Shown: in pieces, positions 1 through 8,390 of the stretch | Numbering within the stretch: position 1 is the stretch's first letter | Layout of the letters: every line of letters begins with the position of its first letter | Assembly: GCF_014199255.1 (NCBI RefSeq) | Contig: NZ_JACIJF010000004.1 | Span: forward strand, 62,001-126,000 | DNA length: 64,000 nucleotides | Direction of reading: 5' to 3' | From: Sphingomonas xinjiangensis | GTDB lineage: Bacteria; Pseudomonadota; Alphaproteobacteria; Sphingomonadales; Sphingomonadaceae | Notes under the pieces: generated by a model | Database searches by the model: none | Told to the model about the DNA's origin: nothing | The model's input: the letters and a program-made list of their open reading frames with translations, nothing else | Program-made: the position numbers and the translations under genes

Positions 1-423
1 GAGGACGCAATCTCCACGCTGCTCACCTTGCGCCGGCTGGCAAGCGACCGTTTTGCCCTCGCCGCGATGCTGCGCCTGGTGCTGGCGCAGCGTACCGCGC
101 CTCGGCTCTGCGCGGCGTGCCGCCACCCCGAACAAGCCTATGGCTCGTCCTCGGCGCTGCTCGGGCTGGATCCCGGCGCGATCCTCTGGTCGGCACCTGG
201 ATGCGAGACATGCGCCGGCACCGGCCAGCGCGACGAACTCGCCATTTTCGAAGGGGTGGAGGTCGACCCTGCGATGCGCCGGCTGCTCTATGACGGTGCC
301 GACGCGCCGCTGCTGGCCCGCCACGCCTTCCTGACGCTGCCCAACCTTGCCGCTGCGGCGCGCGGGCTGGCGCGCGACGGCCTGATCGCACCCGAGCACG
401 CGGTGCGGATTTCGCGCGGGTGA
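1..423 (+). CDS. gspE: GspE/PulE-family type II secretion ATPase, C-terminal fragment
   Basis: The reading frame is open from the first base, so the gene begins outside the window; only the last 140 residues are seen. These match the C-terminal end of GspE/PilB-type hexameric ATPases that power type II secretion or pilus assembly at the inner membrane. The run VLAQRTAPRLCAACR is the usual segment before the tetracysteine zinc motif, and the second pair, GCETC, followed by GTGQRDELAIFEG, completes it (CxxC, about 30 residues, CxxC). Walker motifs would lie upstream and cannot be checked. A pilus PilB homologue is the main alternative. The following gene is a tRNA, so this is probably the end of its operon. 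Confidence 0.72.
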   Translation, partial: EDAISTLLTLRRLASDRFALAAMLRLVLAQRTAPRLCAACRHPEQAYGSSSALLGLDPGAILWSAPGCETCAGTGQRDELAIFEGVEVDPAMRRLLYDGADAPLLARHAFLTLPNLAAAARGLARDGLIAPEHAVRISRG

Positions 424-479
424 AATGCGGCAACTATCTTGCGTTCCCGCAAACGCACCGCTAAGCGGCCAACCTCCAC

Positions 480-557
480 GGCGACCGTAGTTCAATTGGT
501 TAGAGCGCCGGCTTGTGATGCCGGAAGTTGCGGGTTCAAGTCCCGTCGGTCGCCCCA
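480..557 (+). tRNA. tRNA-His (GUG)
   Basis: A complete cloverleaf can be drawn: acceptor stem 481-487 with 547-553, anticodon loop TTGTGAT with GTG at 515-517, and a T arm with GGTTCAAGTCC. The extra G at 480 facing C554 is the histidine-specific G-1:C73 pair, and CCA is encoded at 555-557. It sits between a secretion ATPase fragment and an amino-acid dehydrogenase. Confidence 0.95.
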
Positions 558-578
558 CTCCCATCCATAGTCAGGATT

Positions 579-1637
579 ATGCTTGTGCTGACCGATTGGG
601 GCTTTCCCGACTTCGACGACCATGAGGGCGTGCACCTCTTCAGCGACCGCGAATCGGGCCTTAGCGCCATCATCGCGGTGCATTCCTCCAAGCTGGGCCC
701 GGCTGCCGGCGGCGTGCGCTTCTGGCATTATGCCAGCTCGGACGCGGCGATCACCGACGCACTGCGCCTGTCGCGCGGCATGAGCTACAAGAACGCCATG
801 GCCAACTTGCCGATGGGCGGTGGCAAGGGCGTCGTGCTGGCGGACAAGCCGGGCGCCGAGATCACCACTGCGCAGCTTGAGGCATTTGGCCGCGCCGTGG
901 AGTCGCTTCAGGGCCGCTATGTCACTGCCGAGGATGTCGGCATGTCCGAAGCCCGCATGAAGGTCGTCGCGACGCAAACCAAGCATGTATCCGGCCTGCC
1001 GGTGGCGGCGGGCAGCGCGGGCGGCGATCCGGGTCCGGTCACCGCGCGCGGCGTCTATCTGGGCGTAAAGGCTGCGGCCAAGCGCGGTCTGGGCGCCGAG
1101 TCGATGGCGGGCGTGCGTGTCGCGATCCAGGGCGTCGGCTCGGTTGGCGGCGGCCTTGCCCGCCTGCTGGCGAAGGACGGCGCCAAGCTGGTGCTGGCCG
1201 ATGTTCACGCCGATCGCGCCAAGGCGCTGGCGGCCGAACTGGGTGCGCAGGCCATTGCGGCCGACGATATCCTCGCGCTCGACACCGATGTGCTCAGCCC
1301 CTGCGCGCTGGGTGCGATCCTGACTGAACAGTCGATCGAAGCACTCAAGTGCAAGGTGGTCGCCGGCGGCGCGAACAACCAGCTGGCAACGCGCCAGGAC
1401 GGGCATCGCCTGCACGGCCGCGGCATCCTCTACGCGCCGGATTACGTCATCAACGCCGGCGGCATCATCAATGTCGGCCTGGAATATCTCGGCCAGGGCG
1501 ACCGGGCCGAGGTCGACGCCCGGGTGGAGAAGATCCCGGTGCGGCTTTCCGAGGTGTGGGACGAAAGCGAACGCACCGGCGACCCGGAAAGCGAAGTGGC
1601 CGACCGCATTGCGCAAAGGCTCATCGGCCGCGCCTGA
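579..1637 (+). CDS. Leucine dehydrogenase-family (Glu/Leu/Phe/Val dehydrogenase)
   Basis: This 352-residue cytosolic enzyme belongs to the Glu/Leu/Phe/Val dehydrogenase superfamily, which performs NAD(P)-dependent reversible oxidative deamination of an amino acid to its 2-oxo acid. The length fits leucine/valine/phenylalanine dehydrogenases (about 350-365) rather than glutamate dehydrogenase. Visible features are the glycine-rich PMGGGKGVV segment with the catalytic lysine near residue 83, a second lysine in MSYKNA near 71, the dinucleotide fold GVGSVGGG near 184, and the GGANNQL segment. ATG at 579 is chosen because longer starts run into tRNA-His. Branched-chain amino acids are the likely substrates, but the exact one cannot be read from sequence. 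Confidence 0.9.
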   Translation: MLVLTDWGFPDFDDHEGVHLFSDRESGLSAIIAVHSSKLGPAAGGVRFWHYASSDAAITDALRLSRGMSYKNAMANLPMGGGKGVVLADKPGAEITTAQLEAFGRAVESLQGRYVTAEDVGMSEARMKVVATQTKHVSGLPVAAGSAGGDPGPVTARGVYLGVKAAAKRGLGAESMAGVRVAIQGVGSVGGGLARLLAKDGAKLVLADVHADRAKALAAELGAQAIAADDILALDTDVLSPCALGAILTEQSIEALKCKVVAGGANNQLATRQDGHRLHGRGILYAPDYVINAGGIINVGLEYLGQGDRAEVDARVEKIPVRLSEVWDESERTGDPESEVADRIAQRLIGRA

Positions 1638-1663
1638 TCCCGGCATGTTCCGAAACCACATCC

Positions 1664-1690
1664 CTGACCCGCGGAGCTTCTGCGGGTCAG
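1664..1690. other. Hairpin after the dehydrogenase gene
   Basis: A perfect 9-bp stem (CTGACCCGC at 1664-1672, GCGGGTCAG at 1682-1690) with a 9-base loop lies 27 bases after the dehydrogenase stop and 35 bases before the next start. There is no T run, so it is not a standard intrinsic terminator. It could stabilise or partly terminate the upstream transcript. Confidence 0.45.
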
Positions 1691-1725
1691 CGTGCGTTCA
1701 GGGTGCGTGTGGCAAAGGAAGCGTC

Positions 1726-2127
1726 ATGCTGAACATTCTCAAGACCCTTGTGATCGGCGCTGCGGTGATCGCGGCACCCGCCATGGCCGTCGGCCGCGAC
1801 AGCCCCGACGTTCAGATGCAGAAGCTGCTGGCGAACCGCACGGCCGGAAAGCCCGTCAGCTGCATCAGCCTGACGCGCGCGCGCTCCAGTGAGATCATCC
1901 CGGGACGCGCGATCGTGTACCGGGTCGGCGGCACGCTGTACGTCAACCAGCCGCGCTCGGGCGCCGAATCGCTCGACGACGATTCCATCCTCGTCACCAG
2001 GACGATCGGAACGCAGCTCTGCCGGGGTGAGGCCGTCAATCTGGTCGACCGCGGCTCGCGCTTCCAACGCGGCTTCGTGCTCCTTGATGATTTCGTGCCG
2101 TATACCAAGGCGAAGTCCGCCCGCTGA
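1726..2127 (+). CDS. Secreted hypothetical protein
   Basis: A 133-residue protein with a clear Sec signal peptide (positive n-region, hydrophobic stretch ILKTLVIGAAVIAAPAMA, cleavage after AMA near residue 21), so it is probably periplasmic. The mature part has two cysteines (in VSCISL and TQLCRGE) that could form a disulfide, and no catalytic motif was recognised. The start at 1726 is supported by AAGGAA just upstream; longer starts in the same frame overlap the dehydrogenase gene. No function is assigned. Proteins of this size and layout occur in sphingomonads as conserved hypotheticals, which is recall and not a search result. Confidence 0.75.
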   Translation: MLNILKTLVIGAAVIAAPAMAVGRDSPDVQMQKLLANRTAGKPVSCISLTRARSSEIIPGRAIVYRVGGTLYVNQPRSGAESLDDDSILVTRTIGTQLCRGEAVNLVDRGSRFQRGFVLLDDFVPYTKAKSAR

Positions 2128-2299
2128 GGCGAACCATATCGGCCAAGTCTCGGGGTGACCCTCCACTGACCTGAAGGGCGGAGGTCGCCTCTCGACAAGA
2201 TCACGGTCGGCGCCAACCTGCTTGCCGCCTGTTCCTCGATCATGTTCGACAAACCCGCCGAACAAATCCACTTCAGCCGCCGTTGAGGCGGCGCCGCGC

Positions 2300-2635
2300 C
2301 TAACCCGCCCGGACGGCCGTAAAGGCCAGCCACAGCCACCCCAGGATCAGGCAGCTGCCGCCGACCGGCGTCACCGCACCCAGCCAGCGCGGTTGCCCCA
2401 GCGCCATGGCATACAGCGTCCCGGCAAAGATCAGCCCGCCAGCCAGGAACAGCCAGGCCGGGGCCCGAGCCCCCATCTGCAACGCGATCAGCGCCGCCAC
2501 CACATGCACCATCTGGTACTGCGCACCGGTCTTTAGCCATTCCACGGCCTGCCCCTGCGCGCCATGGGCGCCGAACGCACCCGCGGCCACCGCCAACGCG
2601 CCTGAGAGCGCCGCAACCAGGACGGTAATGTTCAT
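2300..2635 (-). CDS. DUF423 small membrane protein
   Basis: 111 residues with about four hydrophobic segments. The start, with GALAVAAGAFGAHG, is the signature of the DUF423/YgdD family, small inner-membrane proteins of unknown function. The ATG overlaps the stop codon of the antiporter gene by four bases (ATGA), so the two are translationally coupled and it is the last gene of the leftward cvpA-scaffold-antiporter run. About 170 bases between it and the secreted protein gene on the other side contain nothing recognisable. Confidence 0.88.
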   Translation of the reverse strand: MNITVLVAALSGALAVAAGAFGAHGAQGQAVEWLKTGAQYQMVHVVAALIALQMGARAPAWLFLAGGLIFAGTLYAMALGQPRWLGAVTPVGGSCLILGWLWLAFTAVRAG

Positions 2636-4413
2636 TTGTGCTCCAAGTCCGTCTGCATGGCCGCCGCCTGGCCGGCCTGGCTGAACATCGAATCGCGCGC
2701 GGCATACAAGTCGCCGGTTTCGCGCTGTACCTTCAACCGCTCATAATCGCGGCGGCGATATTCGCCTTCGGTCTTTTCGATCTCGGCGCCGTCGACGCCG
2801 ACCGCCTGCATCGCGCGCCGCGCCATCACGATCGCGCTTTCCAGCACCTCGCGTACCGCGCCCGCGATCGGCGCGCCCTTCATCTTCATCACCGATCGCC
2901 GGTCATAGGCGCGCACAAAGATCGTCGCTTCGGGGAAGGCATGGTGCAGTCCTTCCAGCTTTTCGGTATCCAGCCCGTCGCCGTCCTGGCAGAACAGCAG
3001 CAGCTCGGCATCGGCGGCGCCCGCCTGCCGCAACAGGTCGATGCGGGTTCCGTCGCCATAATAGACCTTCATGCCGAAATTTCCGGCGGTCTGGATCATC
3101 TCCACATCGGTATCGATGATGGTCACTGATATCCCCTGGCCGATCAGCATCTGGGCGACGGTCTGGCCGAACCGGCCATAGCCCACCACGACGGCGTTGC
3201 TGCCGTCCTGCCGCGGCGCGTCCAGCCCTTCCGAACTCGGCGCCGGCTCGGCGCGCAGCCGCTTGGTCGCCATCATCACGAACGGCGTCGTCGCCATCGA
3301 CAGCGTGACGATCGCGCCAAACACGCTTGCCGCCTCCGGATCGACCAGCAGCGCGCGCTGCGCCTGGGCGAACAGCACGAAGCCGAACTCGCCGCCCTGG
3401 CTCAGCAGCACGCCCAGCGCGAAGGCCTGGCGTGTCTTCATGCCGAACACCATGCCCAGCACCATGATCAGCGCCGCCTTTGCCGCGATCAGCGCCAACG
3501 CCATGCCCATCACAAAGAATGGCCGCTCGGCAATGGCGTGGAGGTCCAGCGCCATCCCCACCGCGAGGAAGAACAGCCCCAGCAGGATCGCGCGGAACGG
3601 CTCGACGTCCGCTTCGAGTTCATGCCGATACGGCGAATCCGCCAGCATCACCCCGGCGATGAACGCACCCAGCGCGGCCGAAAGCCCCAGCGATTCCATC
3701 AGCGCCGCGCTGGCGATCACGGCAAACAGCCCGGCGAACACGAACATCTCGCGCTCACCCAGATTGCCGATCAGCCGGAACAGCGGCCGCAGCAGGAAGC
3801 GGCCCGCCAGCACCAGCCCAACGATCGCCGCCACCGTGTACAGCCCCAGCTGCCATCCCGGCGGCCCGCCCTGGTCGGCAGGGTTGCGCGACATCGCCGC
3901 GACGATCGTGATCAGCGGCACGATCGACAGGTCCTGGAACAACAGGATCGCAAAGGCGCGCTCGCCGAATTCGGTCCGCATGCGCCCGGCCGATTGCAGC
4001 AGCGGCAGCACCTGCGCGGTCGACGACAACGCCAGCGGCAGCCCTAGCGCCAGCGCCGCCCCGGGCGAAAAGCGCGTGGCGATCCAAACGATTCCCGCGA
4101 GCACCAGTCCGCACACGGTGACCTGCAACAGCCCCAGCCCAAAGATGTCGCGCCGCATCCGCCACAGCCGCGACGGGCTCAGTTCCAGCCCAACCAGGAA
4201 CAGCAGCAGCGCGATGCCCAGTTCGGCGATGCCCATCTTGGCTTCGGCATCGCCGACCAGTCCCAGCACCTGCGGCCCCACCACGGCGCCCGCGACCAGG
4301 AAGCCGAGCGTGGCACCCAACCCCAGCCGGCGGAACAACAGCACAAACACCAGCGCGAAGCCGAGCAACGGCGCGCCGTCGTGCAGCAAAGACATGCCCC
4401 CATGTTCTTCCAT
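2632..4413 (-). CDS. CPA2-family cation:proton antiporter (KefB/KefC-like)
   Basis: 593 residues from the ATG that begins MEEHGG; a second ATG (MSLLHDG, 4395) is equally possible. The N-terminal two thirds form about 12 membrane helices of the Na+/H+ exchanger (CPA2) type, with LLFLVGLELSPSRL typical of KefB/KefC. The C-terminal cytosolic part has a TrkA-N/RCK nucleotide-binding fold starting VVVGYGRFGQTVA. The family exports K+ or Na+ in exchange for protons, often under redox or glutathione control. No separate KefF/KefG regulator is beside it. The upstream gene stops one base before this ATG and the downstream gene overlaps its stop, so it lies within an operon. Confidence 0.9.
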   Translation of the reverse strand: MEEHGGMSLLHDGAPLLGFALVFVLLFRRLGLGATLGFLVAGAVVGPQVLGLVGDAEAKMGIAELGIALLLFLVGLELSPSRLWRMRRDIFGLGLLQVTVCGLVLAGIVWIATRFSPGAALALGLPLALSSTAQVLPLLQSAGRMRTEFGERAFAILLFQDLSIVPLITIVAAMSRNPADQGGPPGWQLGLYTVAAIVGLVLAGRFLLRPLFRLIGNLGEREMFVFAGLFAVIASAALMESLGLSAALGAFIAGVMLADSPYRHELEADVEPFRAILLGLFFLAVGMALDLHAIAERPFFVMGMALALIAAKAALIMVLGMVFGMKTRQAFALGVLLSQGGEFGFVLFAQAQRALLVDPEAASVFGAIVTLSMATTPFVMMATKRLRAEPAPSSEGLDAPRQDGSNAVVVGYGRFGQTVAQMLIGQGISVTIIDTDVEMIQTAGNFGMKVYYGDGTRIDLLRQAGAADAELLLFCQDGDGLDTEKLEGLHHAFPEATIFVRAYDRRSVMKMKGAPIAGAVREVLESAIVMARRAMQAVGVDGAEIEKTEGEYRRRDYERLKVQRETGDLYAARDSMFSQAGQAAAMQTDLEHK

Positions 4414-4414
4414 G

Positions 4415-4840
4415 TCAGCGGCCCGCCTGTTCAGCGGCTTCCGCCGCGGCTTCGAACGCCAGGCGGATCGAGGCATGCCGCCCCCGATGCGGCAGCGCGG
4501 GTGCGAAGATCTCCATCCCCGGCCAGTCCGGCGGCGCATCCCGCTCGCCCGCCAGCCAAGCGGTTAGCTGGTCGCGCGCCTGCGCCAATTCGGCCGCACT
4601 CCGCCCCACGACGTGCGCGCCCATCAACGACGACGACGCCTGTCCCAGCGCGCACGCCCGAACCAGCATGCCCACCTCCGACACTTTCCCGGCCGCGTCG
4701 ACCACAAGGTCGACCGTCACCCGGCTGCCGCACACCGGCGAACGTTTCTCCACGCTTGCGTCGGGCGCGCTCAGCCGTTCGCCGAACGGAATGGAAGCGG
4801 CAAGCCGCAGAATCTCGGTATTGTAGAGCGGCGCATTCAT
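4415..4840 (-). CDS. IscU/NifU-like iron-sulfur cluster scaffold protein
   Basis: 141 residues resembling the U-type scaffold fold: CGSRVTVDLVVDAAGKV followed by VRACALGQASSSLM, the region that in IscU/SufU carries cluster-ligating cysteines. Two cysteines are in the expected places; the third ligand of classical IscU is not obvious, so this may be a divergent paralogue and not the main scaffold. The start at 4840 is preferred over an earlier in-frame codon because it begins directly with the conserved N-terminal helix (NAPLYNTEILRLA). It lies between cvpA and the antiporter gene on the same strand. Confidence 0.78.
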   Translation of the reverse strand: MNAPLYNTEILRLAASIPFGERLSAPDASVEKRSPVCGSRVTVDLVVDAAGKVSEVGMLVRACALGQASSSLMGAHVVGRSAAELAQARDQLTAWLAGERDAPPDWPGMEIFAPALPHRGRHASIRLAFEAAAEAAEQAGR

Positions 4841-4894
4841 GCCCGCCGACTTAGGCAAGATGACGCGCAAGTGCGAGTGCTTTGCACCCCTGCC

Positions 4895-5458
4895 CTATTC
4901 GTGCGTCTGGCTCGCATTGCCCGCCCCGCCAGGCCCGTCTTCACCGAACACCGGCTCGCCCCGCCGGCGCCGGTCGACGATAACGGCGATGCCCGCGCTG
5001 GTGCGGTCGAGCAGCGGGTAGGTTGCCGAGCCGGTGATCCAGGCGGGCCGGCTCGACTTGCCGCCACCCACGGTGTCGAACACCAGCACCACCAGCAGGA
5101 ACGCGACGCTCACCAGCACCAGCCCTTTCAGCGCGCCGAATCCAAAGCCAAGCGCCCGGTCGATAGCGCCCAGAAAGCTGTCGCGCGTCCGCGATCCGAT
5201 CGCGCGCGCGATCAGCCGCCCGCCGAAATAGGTCGCGCCCCCCAGCAGCGCAAAGGCCAGCACCGCGCCGCCCTGTACCGTGCCCACCGTATCCGCCAGC
5301 ACCTGCGAGAACGGCCCGTGGAACAGCTTGAGCGCCAGCACCACCAGCAGCCAGGCGAGCAGCGCCAGCACTTCGGTCACGAACCCGCGGATAAAGCCCA
5401 GCACCCCTGCCCCGCCGATGGCGAGCAGCACGATGATATCCAGTCCAGTCAGCGCCAT
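4895..5458 (-). CDS. CvpA family protein
   Basis: 187 residues with four hydrophobic segments in the first 120 residues, starting LTGLDIIVLLAIGGAGVLGFIRGF, typical of CvpA (colicin V production protein family). CvpA proteins are inner-membrane proteins linked to envelope homeostasis; their molecular role is not settled. The C-terminal 60 residues are hydrophilic and charged (RRRRGEPVFGED). It is the first gene of the leftward run that continues with the IscU-like scaffold, the antiporter and DUF423. Confidence 0.88.
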   Translation of the reverse strand: MALTGLDIIVLLAIGGAGVLGFIRGFVTEVLALLAWLLVVLALKLFHGPFSQVLADTVGTVQGGAVLAFALLGGATYFGGRLIARAIGSRTRDSFLGAIDRALGFGFGALKGLVLVSVAFLLVVLVFDTVGGGKSSRPAWITGSATYPLLDRTSAGIAVIVDRRRRGEPVFGEDGPGGAGNASQTHE

Positions 5459-5471
5459 GAAACCCTCCGCC

Positions 5472-5543
5472 GCGCGCCCTAGCGCAGGTCGCGCCCCGCG
5501 CGATAGCGCAGCTTATCCCCCGCGCGATAGCGGAGATCCTTTT
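5472..5543. repeat. Three degenerate 24-bp tandem repeats
   Basis: Units start near 5472, 5496 and 5520 and share the core TAGCGCAG or TAGCGGAG preceded by CGCG. They lie just upstream of cvpA, where its promoter should be. The spacing is exactly 24 bases; the first copy is the most divergent. Confidence 0.45.
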
Positions 5544-5587
5544 GCGGCCCTGGCACGTTCTATGCTCGCAACAGCAAGGAGCGCCCC

Positions 5588-5775
5588 ATGCCGAACGACA
5601 AGATCAGCAACGGCCCTAACGAACCCCCCGCGACGAGAACATCGCAGGCACCGCTCCCGGCATCCCCGACGAAGCTCTGGCTCCGGGCGGAGAACTGCCC
5701 ACGCCACCCAGTGACGAGGAGGTCGCACGGATCGCAAGAAAGCTCGGCGCTCCGATCCCGTACGCGGAGCGATGA
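5588..5775 (+). pseudogene. Small conserved-looking protein gene, frameshifted in a C6 run
   Basis: A strong ribosome-binding site (AAGGAG) sits seven bases before ATG 5588. The frame reads MPNDKISNGPNEPP and then hits six C residues at 5624-5629. Adding one C joins it to the next frame, which reads RDENIAGTAPGIPDEALAPG and on through PPSDEEVARIARKLGAPIP to a stop at 5773, giving about 62 acidic, proline-rich residues with protein-like composition. In the present frame the ORF instead runs on with an arginine- and threonine-rich, shadow-like composition. The simplest reading is a one-base loss in the C run, by mutation, phase variation or sequencing error. No function is known. Confidence 0.5.
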
Positions 5776-5944
5776 TCGCCAATTCCGACCGGGAGAATCG
5801 CCGACGCCGGCGTCGCAAATCACGACACCGGCAACGGCAATAGCGCGCCATCACCACCGCGCCCCTGCCCGGGGACAGAAGCGGATGGCGAAGCGCGCCC
5901 AGATTCAGGGGATCAGCCTTGGCTCATCCCGCCGATTCAGGTGA

Positions 5945-6145
5945 TCAACGGTCCCGTTCGGCCCGCTTACGGTCAGCCTTGCGAGCGCGGCTGATCGCCG
6001 CGGCATGCTCACGCGCACGCTTTTCCGACGGCTTCTCATAGTGCTTGCGGAGCTTCATCTCGCGATACACGCCTTCGCGCTGCAGCTTCTTCTTGAGTGC
6101 ACGAAGCGCTTGATCAACATTGTTGTCGCGAACAATAACTTGCAT
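5945..6145 (-). CDS. rpsU: 30S ribosomal protein S21, first copy
   Basis: 66 residues, full length for bS21, with the conserved start [20 protein letters not shown] and a lysine/arginine-rich tail ([13 protein letters not shown]). bS21 sits near the anti-Shine-Dalgarno end of 16S rRNA on the small subunit and helps initiation. A second bS21 gene lies at 60256-60462; the two proteins are nearly identical up to about residue 45 and differ in the basic C-terminal tail. The upstream 190 bases to the GAF gene hold no other ORF and probably carry the leader and promoter. Confidence 0.96.
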   Translation of the reverse strand: MQVIVRDNNVDQALRALKKKLQREGVYREMKLRKHYEKPSEKRAREHAAAISRARKADRKRAERDR

Positions 6146-6333
6146 TCGAACTCGGCCTTCGATTGTCGGGGGTGCTATTCGTATCGGTGCTCCCTATGCG
6201 CGTATGCGCGCAATGCCAAGGGCAGATCTTCGAAAATCGTCGTTTGCCCGTCGTTCATGGATGATCGGCGGCGATTGAAGGGGAGGCTCGACGGAGTCCG
6301 CGGTGGCGAACCGTGCAGCACCAGCCCCCCACC

Positions 6334-6828
6334 CTATAGCCGCCGCTGCTCGATCAACTGTACGGTCGTGTCGGCCAGTTCCATCAATCCTTCGCGCTGA
6401 TCGGCGTTCAGTCCGCCCGGGCGCGGCTTGGTGTCGATCACGCATAGGCTGCCGAGTGCGATCCGCTCCCGCGTGATCAGCGGGAAACCGGCGTAGAAGC
6501 GGATGCGCGGCTCACCCACCACCAGCGACATGCGCGCGGTGCGCGGGTCCGCCGCCAGATCGTCGATCTGGAACAGATAGCCCTGCCGAATCGCGATTGC
6601 GCACACCGATGTTTCCAGCGCGGTTTCGCCATCATCGATGCCCGCCCGCGCCTTGAACCATTGCCGCTCCGAATCGATCAGGCTCACCAGCGCGATCGGG
6701 GTGTCGCAAAGCATGCGCGCCTGCTCGACGATCGCGTCGAATGGGCGCTCGGGCGGTGTATCGAGTATTCCATAGCTGTGAAGCGCCGCCAATCGAGCGG
6801 CTTGAACGTCGAATTGCTCCATCGTCAT
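6334..6828 (-). CDS. GAF domain protein
   Basis: 164 residues that consist almost only of a GAF domain. AALHSYGILDTPPERPFDAI is the usual opening of the GAF family found beside GGDEF and kinase domains, followed by FDAIVEQARMLCDTPIALVSLID and the late motif GSLCVIDTKPR. No output domain is attached, so it may act as a partner sensor or as a stand-alone ligand-binding protein. The ATG at 6828 is preferred because GAGG lies before it; an ATG two codons later is possible. The upstream 500 bases contain no gene. Confidence 0.82.
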   Translation of the reverse strand: MTMEQFDVQAARLAALHSYGILDTPPERPFDAIVEQARMLCDTPIALVSLIDSERQWFKARAGIDDGETALETSVCAIAIRQGYLFQIDDLAADPRTARMSLVVGEPRIRFYAGFPLITRERIALGSLCVIDTKPRPGGLNADQREGLMELADTTVQLIEQRRL

Positions 6829-7340
6829 CTTACGCCTCGCACGATACGCTCTGCCGACACGATAGCAGGCGATACACTCGACCCATAAGTGGTTCATTTC
6901 ATTTACTTGTGGTTACCGGATCGCCGGTTCCGCGAGCGATGGTCCTTCCATCCGTCATGACGCGTAACGACGGCGCCCCTTCGCGCCTGCGAAGGGTCAA
7001 GGCACGTGTTCACCGCTTTTCTGCCGGAGGCCGCATGCCCCTTTGATCCCCGCCCGGATCTGATCGGTCATGCAGATGTTCGAGCTTCTGGCATTGCTGT
7101 TGTTCGCCGCCGCGGTGCTGCTCGCCGGCTCAAGCCGGCCTGGGCGTGCCTATGCGAGGCCGCGCGAGGCCTAGCCTCCCCGCCCTGCGTGCAGGGAGGG
7201 GTCGGGGGTGGGTGCGCGCGCCTGCGCGCCAAAAAAAACTCCAAGCCGCAGACAAGAGCAGAAACCGGGCTTCCAGCCTAAGCGCTGTTCACCACCCTGC
7301 TTGCGGGGGTGAAGGATGACCGTCGATCTGCCCCTAGGCC
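6829..7340. other. Gene-poor stretch between the GAF and DUF2218 genes
   Basis: No convincing gene in about 510 bases. The GAF promoter should lie at its left end. A 34-codon ORF at 7070-7174 would encode a single hydrophobic helix (FELLALLLFAAAVLLAG), but it has no ribosome-binding site and ends exactly where a palindromic repeat begins. The rest is GC-rich, apart from an A8 run near 7231. Confidence 0.5.
7175..7230 (+). repeat. Intergenic palindromic repeat, family A
   Basis: Contains CCCTGC-GT-GCAGGG, then GAGGGGTCGGGGGTGGGTG and a second small hairpin GCGCGC-CT-GCGCGC. The same order of elements, with only a few differences over about 42 bases, recurs at 24361-24412, where it lies inside a coding sequence. 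Two shorter relatives are at 35129-35265. Confidence 0.7.
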
Positions 7341-7664
7341 TCACTTCCAGTCATATTGCAGCTCGCCCTGCCGGAAGGCGAAGCGGTCTAGATGGCGCTG
7401 AACCACGTCCTTCAGCCCCTCCAGCTGTTCGGGCGAGGATGCGTCGATGCGCAGGTCCAGCCCGTCTTCCACCGCGTTGAAGGTCACCACCGCGTCGCCG
7501 GGATAGTCGCTGCCGCGCGCATCCTTGGGGAAAATAACGGTGCCGTTCTCCGGCGTGAATTCGACCTGGAGGTTGTGTTGCCAATGCTTGCACAGCTGCT
7601 GAAGGTAGCGGCTGGCGTTCTCGGTCGGCACCAGCGCCGATGCCGTGGCGGTCGCGATGGTCAT
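7341..7664 (-). CDS. DUF2218 domain protein
   Basis: 107 residues, cytosolic, matching the DUF2218 family, whose members are about 90-110 residues and often sit beside PadR or iron-uptake genes. Visible family-like features are the opening SALVPTENASRYLQQLCKHW, an acidic middle (FPKDARGSDYPGDAVVTF) and the helix QLEGLKDVVQRHLDRFAFRQ. The function is unknown. ATG 7664 is preferred over an upstream in-frame start because GGAGAA precedes it. It follows the PadR gene by about 70 bases on the same strand, so it is the likely target of that regulator. Confidence 0.85.
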   Translation of the reverse strand: MTIATATASALVPTENASRYLQQLCKHWQHNLQVEFTPENGTVIFPKDARGSDYPGDAVVTFNAVEDGLDLRIDASSPEQLEGLKDVVQRHLDRFAFRQGELQYDWK

Positions 7665-7732
7665 GGTTCTTATATTCTCCACGATGGCGGCGGGGCTGCC
7701 CCCACCGCCTGCGTTGCTGGACGCTGCGGCGT

Positions 7733-8356
7733 TCACAGCCGCTCGATCTTGCGCGCCGCCTCGTCCAGGATCGCGGCGACATCGTGCAGCATGTCGGGAT
7801 CGAGTTCCTCGGCGGCAAGGCGCTCGCCCAGCACCGCGCGAAGATTGCCCATCGCCCGCCGCACCGGGCCGCCGCTGGCGCGCGCCGCCATCGATCCCAG
7901 TTCGGCCAGCCGGGCGAACAGTGCGTCCACTTCGGCCTGGCGCTCGGTCAGGTGCGCCCGGCCGCCGTCGGTGATGGCGAACTGCTTCTTGGCACCTTCG
8001 GCCTTGGCCTCTTCGATAAGCCCCATCTCGTCGAGCAGCGTCAGCGTGGGATAGATTACCCCCGGGCTGGGTGCGTAGGCGCCGCCCGAACGCTGCTCGA
8101 TCTCGCGGATCAGATCGTATCCGTGGCGCGGCTGTTCCTCGATCAGCTTGAGCAGGATCAGCCGCAGCTCGCCCCCGTCGAACAACCGCCGCCGCCCGCG
8201 CCCACCGCTCCCGCCGCGCCCTTCATGCATGCCCCAGCCACCGCCAAAGCCGCGCGGCCCCATGCCGAACCGCGCATGGTGTCCATGGTGGGGATGGCCA
8301 TGGCCGTGACGCCCATGCCCGTGGTGGCGCTCGCCACCTCCAAATCCAAATCGCAT
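7733..8356 (-). CDS. PadR family transcriptional regulator with His/Gly-rich N-terminus
   Basis: 207 residues. The first 55 are rich in histidine and glycine (GGGERHHGHGRHGHGHPHHG), which may bind metal or be a flexible tail. Residues about 58-145 are the PadR winged helix: LRLILLKLIEEQPRHGYDL, then SGGAYAPSPGVIYPTLTLL and a wing ending in KKQFAITDGGRAHL. The C-terminal helix is the dimerisation part of the Vtr/PadR type. Members repress genes under small-ligand or stress control and usually regulate themselves. A perfect palindrome lies 35 bases upstream of its start, and DUF2218 follows downstream. Confidence 0.9.
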   Translation of the reverse strand: MRFGFGGGERHHGHGRHGHGHPHHGHHARFGMGPRGFGGGWGMHEGRGGSGGRGRRRLFDGGELRLILLKLIEEQPRHGYDLIREIEQRSGGAYAPSPGVIYPTLTLLDEMGLIEEAKAEGAKKQFAITDGGRAHLTERQAEVDALFARLAELGSMAARASGGPVRRAMGNLRAVLGERLAAEELDPDMLHDVAAILDEAARKIERL

Positions 8357-8390
8357 CTAAAATCCTTATCTAGCGAGTCGTGATACTGCT

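Noticed and set aside
1664..1690. Hairpin taken as terminator of the dehydrogenase gene
   Set aside because: There is no T run, so it was listed only as a hairpin.
7070..7174. 34-codon ORF with one hydrophobic helix
   Set aside because: No ribosome-binding site and it ends at the edge of a repeat; hydrophobic short ORFs are common by chance in GC-rich DNA.
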